In this document: piece by piece, positions 56,428-64,000 of the stretch | How positions within the stretch are numbered: position 1 is the stretch's first letter | How the letters are laid out: each line of letters opens with the position of its first letter | Assembly: GCA_025765615.1 (NCBI GenBank) | Contig: JAIVFJ010000074.1 | Location: forward strand, 1-64,000 | Length of the DNA stretch: 64,000 bases | Reading direction: 5' to 3' | Source: Zopfochytrium polystomum | Lineage: Eukaryota; Chytridiomycota; Chytridiomycetes; Chytridiales; Chytridiaceae | Position numbers and translations under genes: made by a program | Notes under the pieces: model-generated | The model's input: only the letters and a program-made list of their open reading frames with translations | The model's database searches: none | Told to the model about the DNA's origin: nothing

Positions 56428-58313
56428 TTAGTCGCTTGAGTAGTCAACATCTGACTCGTCTTCCATGCTGCCGAATTCAATCTTGTGGTGAAGTCTTAAA
56501 AAAAAAAGCCAACAACCGGCTGAAGAACTTACTTTGTAGCGCAGCAGGCCGCCGATTCCACCGAAACCTTTTGCAAACTGAGAACCCTCCCGTGACCGAT
56601 CTGTCACCAGTTCTAGACTCGCACCGCAATCTTTTGAGTGTTCGGTAAGCTGCAAGTGCTTGTTAGCGTGTATTCGCACATTGCCTTCTTTTTGCTTTCG
56701 CCCCTGCCCCCCCACGCCATAACAAAGGTTCACCTACCCACTCCACAAGAGAGACCCTCTCAGCAACCTCCGCCTCTTCGCCCGTGCTTTCGAAAATGAG
56801 GTCCCGTTTTCTGACGTCGGCCGCGAAATATTTCACTTCTTCCACGCCATCGCTTCGGCGCCGGAAGACGTAGCGTTCCACGTCGAGTCCCTCCCAAACG
56901 ATCAAAGTCTCAACGCCGCCCAGTTGTAGAGCATGCATAGTGTCCTCAACGCCAAAGCAGTATTTTCCTGATTTTTTCGCAATGAGGCGGGAGGAGGAGG
57001 GAAAAATAGAACAACATTGGTCCAAAGCAGGCAAAGAAGGGGAAGAAAAGAAGGAAAGGATAAAAAAAAAAAAAAAAAACAAAAAAAAAACAAAAAAATT
57101 CACTCACCCGAGTCCTGCGCGACCTCGTCAAAGTACCGCGTAATCAGCTTCTTCTCCTGCACGAATTTCACGTTCTCGAGCACATCCTGACACAGCTCGA
57201 TGGCCTGGTTGAACCCGTTCTCACCGCCGTACGCCACGTCGACGAGCTTGATGACCTTTGCCCTCAGGCGCGGGTCGAGCAAGTCGGACTGGGCCAGCTC
57301 GGCCTTGAACGCGGCGTACCCGGCCAGCACCAGTCCGGACACAATGACCCTGTCGTTGGCGATAAAGTGGTGGGTGGCGAGCTCGGCGACCTTGCGGACG
57401 TAGTTGTGGCGCCTTTCGTCGCGCAGCCGCTCGAACCGCTGCGCGGACTGGCCGCCCCGCCGGTGCTTCTTGGGCAGGTCTACAGACAGCTTTTGCAGCA
57501 CCTTGCGCGAGTCGCCCGCGAGCGTGCCAAAGAGCGCGCCGTGGCCGTCCACGACGATGAAGCCGACCTCGGTGTCGGTCGTGAGGAGCGCCTTGAGCGC
57601 GTCCGTGTGGAAGCGGCTGTCGCAGAGATAGAGATAGTTTTTGAGTGGCTTGAACGGCTCGATGGAGATGGTCAGCTGCTTGGATTTGCCTTCGGCCAGT
57701 TCCACGGTCCCGCTGGTAGTGAACAGAGAGGAAATTTGTTTTAAAGATGAGGCTTTTTTTTTTCTTCTCATTTTCACCGGGCGTCATCCCGCACCTGAAG
57801 ATGGCCAGGCCGTTTGGCGGCAGCTTTGGGTACAACTTCAAGCGTTTGCTGCGTGCTTGTGAGTGCCGACAAGACCGACAGGCGGTTCACGCGGGACTTT
57901 ATGTTTGCAGCCTTCCCGTACTCTTCCACCAGCATGTGGTTCACCGCATCAATCCTGCCGTCGGCCTAAGAAGGAGAAGGAGAAAGGGGAGGGAGTCGGA
58001 GAAGGTTGTTGTGCGCGGGGCGGGGAGGGGGGCCGTTTGTCGGTGCCCGTGTGCATTAATACAATACACTAATACATTGATAACAGAATAAAACCAATAA
58101 TAATAGTAAAAAAAAGAAGGTACCGACAGGCAGCACGAGTGAAATCATGGAAGTTCCGCCTCCGCGTGCTTCGTCGAGCTGCGCAACGAGTCTCTTGACT
58201 TTCCACGCAGCCACCGCCACGGCGTCATCGTTGCTGTTGCTGTTGTTGCTGTTGTTGCTGCTGTTGGCGGCACCAGCCGCAGTGGTGGACGAGGCGGCGA
58301 AGGCGGACGCCAT
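56428..58313 (-). CDS. SUP45: Eukaryotic translation release factor eRF1
   Basis: Exons 58313-58128, 57965-57795, 57712-57108, 56967-56738 and 56649-56428 give about 470 residues (human 437). The catalytic GGQ is in [25 protein letters not shown] matches the stop-codon YxCxxxF motif. [12 protein letters not shown] is present, but the canonical TASNIKS reads KAANIKS. The splice [11 protein letters not shown] and [12 protein letters not shown] restore the family exactly. An N-terminal extension of about 35 residues is rich in Ser and Asn ([11 protein letters not shown]). eRF1 recognises all three stop codons in the ribosomal A site and triggers peptide release. A one-base insertion at about 57847 (CAAAC where CAAC is expected, [14 protein letters not shown]) breaks exon 2; since the gene is essential this is more likely a sequence error. 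First donor is the unusual GTCGGT. C-terminal end is acidic. Stop TAA. Confidence 0.95.
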
Positions 58314-58432
58314 GTTGATTGTCTAACGTATCGTGGCCCACCGTTGGGCCTGTCTTTGTATTTATCGAAGAAACGAAAAACACTGGAAACTGTTCCTCCG
58401 CATAGCTCAGTGACTGTGCCAGCATGCCACCC

Positions 58433-58467
<35 letters not shown>

Positions 58468-59015
58468 CCAGTCGATCCACCTTCGGCAACTTTGCGCGGC
58501 TCCCCCGGGCCACCTCCCCATTTGTAAGAAAACGAAAAATACGCGGCCAAGGCTTGGCCCACCCTCCGGAATCTTCACTATCAATGTGCCAGCTTGAGAC
58601 AGAGACACCCATATTTAGTCAAGGGGAGGAGGAAGGATCAACTGCACACAGCGGGCCGGGGGGAATGGGAAAAGAAGGGGTGGGCTGCGGTTGGGACACA
58701 CAAGACAGACGACCAAATGACGAGAGGAACAAAAAAGAAGAAGAAACGCACAAACACTTGCAAATAATTACAGAACTGGGGAGGGGGGGTCCGCGCGGAC
58801 GCGGAGGGAAGAAGTGAACTCAGCAAATGAACAGTCATGGAGTGGGCGTTGCGGATTGGGGAGAGGCGGAGACATGAATGACAGAACAAACAGATGCCAA
58901 CAAGGGAGATGGAGAACCTCAAGTAGATAAGAGGGGGGGGGGAAGGAAGCAGCGTGATTGAACAGATGTATTAACGCCGAGACATCGTAAATCCATAAAC
59001 ACCAGGGGTACTGAT
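58314..59015. other. Intergenic region with CA microsatellite
   Basis: eRF1 promoter side. A (CA)n tract at 58434-58466 is the main feature. No gene recognised. Confidence 0.5.
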
Positions 59016-61234
59016 TTACTGTCTCTTATAAAACCATATAAACATCTGCCGGAAGTCCAGCTCCGGGTGCTCAACCTTTGAATGATACTTCAGCCCGTTC
59101 AATTCTGATAGCGTTTGCCGCACTGGCGAACGCGACAAGCGTAAGGGCGATGCACAACTTTGAGGGGCTCGGCATCCCCGTCCTCAACCAACGTTGCCGT
59201 TGTATTAGGCACATGACCGCCGTTCGTCACGGTCGCACTGGTGACAAACCCGGCAGACGACGGCGTCGGCAAATCTTGCAAATGCTGCGACACGTGGTAG
59301 GGAGACGGTGTGGCAGGCGACACAGCTGAAGACGGCGAAAAATGCGTGGAGGGTGACCGATGATAGGACAAAAATGCAGTGGAAAGTGCAGGGGGCGGAG
59401 CAGGACGAAGCGATGCAGAAACACTGAAGCTTTCGGCAGCCGCTAGTTCATGTCGGTAGCTACCAGGAGAGGGCTCTCGGATGAGATCCGAGACTGCAAA
59501 TGACACCCGCGTCCTATTTGAGTGGGCAGTCGTACTTTCCAAGTGGTTCAATGAAGACCGGAGTTTGAACTGATGGCGCGAGAGACAGGGCGCTCTGGTC
59601 CGATTTCGCAAGCGCCTCGGTCCAAATGATACTTGAGACCATTTGCGTTCTTATATACCTATAACGCAACGAACGGTAAGAACTCGTATGTGCGAAAGAG
59701 AATGCCCCATACCTTTGTACAAAGTTTCCGAGGGCACTTGTAAATCTTGGCCATTCGGCCACCTTCTCCTTTCAGGTTTTCCTCGTCGTTCAAGCCAACA
59801 GCAGCATAAGCACTCATCCGTCGGCCTGCACCTATCACTCTTATGCGATTGCTGGGAGGTGAATCAATCGGATTGTGACGATGCCCAGGAGCAATGATGG
59901 ACGTAGAGCTCCTCCGCCTACTCATATTTGAGCTGGAATTACGAGATGCCGATGCTGAAATATAACCATCAATGTACTCGTGGTCAACGGCCGCCTGCAA
60001 CGGAGCTCCAGAGCGACTGAAATGATGAGGCTGAGAATGCTGGTGGTAAGGCTGCATGCCCATCGATGGAGGAGAAAGGAGGACTGGCGGGGTGGGCACC
60101 GAATGAAAATGGGAAACGGAGGATACAGAAGACTTCTGAAGAACCGAGGTTGTAAGTGGGCGCTAATCGCGCAGATTCAGCATACGAGCGGCTGCTCAAG
60201 GCACTGGGGCTGAGGAGGAAGAAAGGGATATTGGGGAGTGCTGCGATCCGAGTGGCCCGCAGACTGGACGAGCGGGGTGCGAAGGCCACCATGACCGCAG
60301 GAATGGACAGAGGCAGAATCGCCGAGGGGGGGCGGCTGCAGTACTGATACGTAAACGGGACGGTCTGGACCTTGCCCTGAAGCGTCGGAAACGGCCGCTT
60401 GTGGTTAAAGCATCGAACTCCTGCGAGAAACCGACGTAGGCGTCATGTAACCTTCTCGCCACGAGGCAGCGCCAGGAGACAGGATGTTTTCTTGCGAATA
60501 CCCGCCGAGGATCCGGTTCCAGAGAGTGGGCAACAACGAGGGAAGGCGGTTTGAACCAATGGTGAGTCAAATACAGACTTGTACTGGGTAGGAGGGCACT
60601 GCAATGGATCCAAGGAAGGCTTTGGCTTATCCGTCGACACCGGATAGTCTTGCACCGCAGAAGTCTCGCGTGTCTCCCTCACAACGCTCTGACGACGGGA
60701 TGCAGCCGAGCCTTCACCGAACTCGGGATAATCCGCTTTGTCTACCCAAGATCCATCACCGTTTTCTTCCACTCTTGATTGACTGGGCGATCCAGGAATA
60801 CCTGTGTCCGCTGCGAGGGTGGCCACTGTGGTTGACGATGAAGACGACGAACGCCTAATGGACTTGCCCGCATCCCCACCAGTCGAAGTGTTGTCCAAAT
60901 TCACCGAAGCTGCATCAACGACTGACGACAACGGATCGGTCGCGACCGACGGTGGTTGTCGACGGTTCAGCGGATTCCAAAGACACCTGTTCCGAGGCAG
61001 GCGAAGGTGATGACGATGGAGTGGCATCTGAGATGGTCGAATTACAGAAAACGGCAGCAGATGCAGGAGATGCAACACGTAACGAGACAGGCGATGAGGG
61101 CGAGGCGACAGCAGATGCGGAGTGCGGTTGGGGAGCCGGTCATCCTCGCGACAGCGATGTAAGACACGAAGTGACGAAATACGACCTAGAATTTGCACGA
61201 GGGGGGAGATAGCGTGATGTTGCGTTGCGCCCAC
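59016..61234 (-). CDS. Sfp1-like C2H2 zinc-finger transcription factor
   Basis: Two zinc fingers of the Sfp1 type. Finger 1 (KIYKCPRKLCTK|VYKNANGLKYH) is split by a 70-base intron near 59715-59647; finger 2 (RPYACRVRQCGKRYQN then LNGLKYHSKVEHP) is at about 59145-59060 and needs one added base at 59108, where a nucleotide seems missing. The C-terminus is DFRQMFIWFYKRQ, stop TAA at 59016. The NGLKYH signature is diagnostic of the family. Upstream are serine-, proline- and histidine-rich stretches spread over several frames (60099-59720 and up to 61234), so the N-terminus and introns are uncertain. Yeast Sfp1 drives ribosomal-protein and ribosome-biogenesis genes in response to nutrients; the same role here is inference. 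Confidence 0.68.
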
Positions 61235-61499
61235 CTACTGCCGAAGCAAGGAGATATGGAGGAGGGCCAAGGAAAGGGTAAACGGTCGAGTGGACAGCTC
61301 AGGTGGCCGAAAAGCGCCCCAGCCCGCGACGGCGAAAGGACAGGGGTGAAGCCGAGCAACGGCGTCACGTCCGTGACTCAGGCAGAGAGGGTAGTGTGGA
61401 TGGAGAGAGAGCTGAGGAGGTGAGGGTGGGGTTTGCAACCGTGTGAGAAAGAAGAAAGAACGGTGGGGGGAAATGAGGGATGAGGGGATGAATGACAAA

Positions 61500-61554
<55 letters not shown>

Positions 61555-62899
61555 AGAGAGAGTGGCCGGCGGGAAGGGCGAGAGAGGGCGAGACAGACCC
61601 TGCGCGAACAAAACGACAAACGGAGACAAGAGGACACGAAGTGGACAAAACCGATTCTTTGGCAAATTTTTTTTCCTGCGGTGAAAAGCGGAGGGCTGAA
61701 AAATGTTGGAGCCAAAATGGGAAAATGAAAAAAAAAAAAAAAATTAGACAGGGCATTCGAAGAAAAGGGGGAAATCAAGATTAAAAAAAAATACTGCACA
61801 AGGAAAAGTGTTCCCGCCCGTCGAAACAGCAAAATGGCAGCAAACAATTCCGAATTTTTCTTCATTCTCCTTTTTGCATTTTTTTTTTTTTTTCCTTTTC
61901 TCAGATTCCCGTTGTCCCCGAAAACCAAAGGGCCAAGAAGAAAGGTTTGCTTCCTCGCTCTGTCTCTCGGTCTCGCTCTCTCTCAGAGCTCCTTGTCGCT
62001 CTCTCGCTCAGTCTCTCTGTGCTTCTCGCTTTTGGAAATATTTCCTCTCGCGGATGGAAAACTTTTTTTGTTTTTTTTTTTCTTGACCCTGAAACAAAAT
62101 TAACAGTAAAATGCTCGTCGTCATCGGGAGCGAATCAATTCTCAGTCCGTGTCCAGCAGCCATAATTTTGCAACGAAGAACAAAGTACCAAGCGGTCTGT
62201 CTTGCCTTTCTTAAGAAAATTTTTCTTTCTTGCTGTGCGTGTTTTTTTTTTTTTCTCTCTTTTTTTTTCTGGGACAAAAAACGGGAGACGGGCGCGGCCG
62301 CTCCGGAAGTGGGCCCTACCTCATTGAACCAATCAGCTGTCGCGGCTGAATCAGCGGGAAAAGCCAAGGTCCCGCCGCGCTTGTGTGTGTGTGTGTGTGT
62401 GCCTTTTTCGCCATGAACCATATAATACAACACGCCATTTCCTTGGCCGTCGAAGTCAATTTGCCCGTTCTTCCCTTTGAAAGCCAAAATCCAATCTTTC
62501 GCTGCTCATAGTCAACGATCGTGCGCTGTGAAGCTTAAAGAACGTGTTTCCACAACGACGCCCTCTGGTCAAATTTACAAAACTTTAACAGGGGGAAACC
62601 AATTCAAAGAAACGAGGGAAGAGATGCCACACTGCAACGTTTGCAAGCGTCGTTCATGCCCAAGCCCCCTTAACCTTCCCCTCCCCTTCCCACCCACCTA
62701 CCCACCAACCCCTCTCCCTAACCCTCACTTATCTCTCTTGTGATCTGCCTGAAAAAATTGATTCAAAAGTCCGGTTTTCAAGCAATTGGGAGCGTTTGAC
62801 AACAACAGTAAAATTTGTACCTGCACGATCTGAGGGAATCAGATGTTACTCTGGCAAAGAGTCAGCTCGTTCTTTCTGCATCCAGTCTAATAAAGAGTC
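61235..62899. other. Intergenic region; GA microsatellite; no gene supported
   Basis: A perfect (GA)n run at 61503-61550 in a purine-rich stretch, poly(A) and poly(T) runs at 61728-61742, 61880-61892, 62068-62080 and 62247-62258, and a GT run near 62385. Frames here are products of low-complexity sequence. The border to repeats lies near 62820. Confidence 0.5.
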
Positions 62900-63146
62900 T
62901 GTTAGGTGGAACTGACTGGTCAGCAGCAAGAGGCACAAGACAGACCTGAACTTGTTGTGACTGTCAGTTATTGTTCTCACAGTGCCCATAGGAGAGCAAG
63001 CCACTGCCAATGCAGACCTGGGCGCTGGCTTGTGCTGTTGACAAATACTCTGAGTATTAAGTGGAATGGAAACCTGGTGTAAGCAGTTTTCTTCCTCCTC
63101 TGCTCAAACAGATAATATAGGAGAGGTTTTTACCCTGTGCCAGTCA
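62900..63146 (+). repeat. R3 LTR
   Basis: 247 bp, TGTTAGGTGGAACTGACTGG ... GTGCCAGTCA; same size as 28959-29205. Sequence after it (CACTTGCCCAGGCAAC, TAGACTGTTTAC) resembles that after the 18260 copy, so it may be a 5' LTR with internal sequence to the right. Confidence 0.7.
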
Positions 63147-63347
63147 CACTTGCCCAGGCAACTATTACAGCGTGCATATCATCATTATGTATCAATTATT
63201 CATAACAGAGTTTTTCTCTTTCTCTCCAAGTTGGGGAGAAGGACCACCCACAAACACACATCTCCACTTCATTCACTCCTTCCACTCACTCCCTCAGAGT
63301 AGACTGTTTACAGAGTCAGACCATAATCTGGACAGATAAAGAACTAC

Positions 63348-63674
63348 GTGGGAAAAGAGGGCAAAATACAATTTGAACTGGATGTTAAGTCTTCTCAAAG
63401 GACTGCAGTAAAGAGAATGGATGACAGTACTGGCAAGTATTCCACCTTCAGTGGAGAAGAAGACTTGAATTTTTTTTCCTTTTTTGTTGGTGGAAGCAAA
63501 CTTCAGATCCTGGTTGAAGAAAGCAAATTCTCAAAGGATTTCTCAATTCCTCACAAGCTTACACTTTCAGTGAAGGTTCACCAAATGCAACCCACAAAAA
63601 GATTTGCAAGGAAACCTGCGCTCTCCCAGTTCCAAAAAACCTCCACAGGGAAAGCCGCACTACCACCACCAATT
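63348..63674 (+). CDS. Unassigned ORF, possibly R3 gag, interrupted by a MITE
   Basis: Opens MGKEGKIQFELDVKSSQRT and runs to KAALPPPI, where the MITE begins. Skipping the MITE and one duplication copy, the frame continues AKNHMFCQQCKC to the window end, a cysteine cluster that could bind zinc. It is lysine-rich, CpG-poor and downstream of an R3 LTR, so a gag protein is a reasonable guess; no clear family match. Confidence 0.4.
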
Positions 63675-63954
63675 AAGGGTCGGCGGATTTTACCGGTATC
63701 TGAACCCAAACCGGGAAATTTCCGGTTAGGGTTAACGCCAATCTCACTAACCGGACTTCGGTTAGCATACAGTTAGGATGCGGTTTGACAATTTTAACAC
63801 AAAAAAAGTCCAGATTTCCGATTTAAAACCGGAAATCTGGACTTAACCTCGTTAATTAACCAAAATTTCCGGCTGCCGTTCGGTTTCGGTTAAGGGATTT
63901 AACCAGCGGATCCGTTAAGGTTAAGCGTTGGTTCTATCTGAACCGCCGACCCTT
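63675..63954. mobile_element. MITE with 10-bp target duplication
   Basis: 280 bp flanked by ACCACCAATT on both sides (63665-63674 and 63955-63964). Terminal inverted repeats AAGGGTCGGCGG / CCGCCGACCCTT. A perfect hairpin (AAGTCCAGATTTCCG and its complement) sits near the middle at 63808-63843, and CCGG-containing words recur in both halves. No coding capacity. The 9-10-bp duplication suggests a Mutator-type parent (inference). Confidence 0.8.
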
Positions 63955-64000
63955 ACCACCAATTGCCAAAAACCATATGTTCTGCCAGCAATGCAAATGT

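Noticed and set aside
56495..56532. A 38-bp last intron in eRF1
   Set aside because: Reading straight through keeps the frame to a plausible acidic C-terminus and stop, while splicing would change frame.
63700..63740. Telomere-like TTAGGGTTA sequence
   Set aside because: A single occurrence inside the MITE, not a tandem array.

Overview
The window looks like nuclear DNA of a fungus, most likely an early-diverging (chytrid-like) lineage. The reasons are two fungal-type transcription factors (a Zn(II)2Cys6 cluster with a fungal middle homology region, and an Sfp1-like C2H2 protein), a fungal transgelin, a chromodomain Ty3/gypsy element, and intron-bearing genes whose GT-AG introns are short (about 50-150 bp, with one of about 480 bp). 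The lineage is an inference; nothing here fixes the species. Two compartments alternate. Host genes are CpG-rich and carry introns. The LTR-retrotransposon islands are strikingly poor in CpG.

1-29.2 kb is a nested transposon island. From the left: a reverse-strand copia remnant (Copia-2, 505-3892) broken by a dispersed repeat (R1) and by a partial LTR; a near full-length copia element with 1.2-kb LTRs (Copia-1, 4675-12684); a reverse-strand non-LTR element (LINE, 12685-24608) split inside its endonuclease domain by a 6.3-kb LTR element (LTR-D, 16232-22548) that has identical LTRs and a GGAGG target duplication; then a long inverted repeat and a second copy of much of the LTR-D interior (24.7-28.3 kb).

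30.2-40.8 kb is a host gene block. A pepsin-like aspartic protease (+) converges on a 6-kb multi-exon gene (-). That gene encodes one predicted polypeptide joining a secreted animal-type heme peroxidase, a DOMON domain, a cytochrome b561 membrane core, a cytochrome b5 domain and an FAD/NAD(P)H reductase. It reads as a complete trans-membrane electron chain feeding an extracellular peroxidase, and is the most interesting object in the window. A transgelin/calponin-homology gene (+) diverges from it.

42.0-53.1 kb is a second transposon island. It holds a head-to-head composite of copia fragments and R2 repeats, a nearly intact Ty3/gypsy chromovirus (46399-51614, GCAGG duplication, chromodomain, gag/pol -1 frameshift site, self-priming site), and a degraded gypsy integrase. 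53.8-61.2 kb is a second host block, all on the reverse strand: the Zn2Cys6 factor, translation release factor eRF1 and the Sfp1-like factor. 62.9-64 kb returns to repeats: a 247-bp LTR and a 280-bp MITE with a 10-bp target duplication.

Two themes recur. First, three unrelated LTR families here have, right after the 5' LTR, a segment complementary to their own LTR, which points to self-primed reverse transcription even in copia-type elements. Second, several host genes, including the essential eRF1, contain isolated single-base frame breaks, so base-level sequence errors have to be considered before calling any of them a pseudogene.
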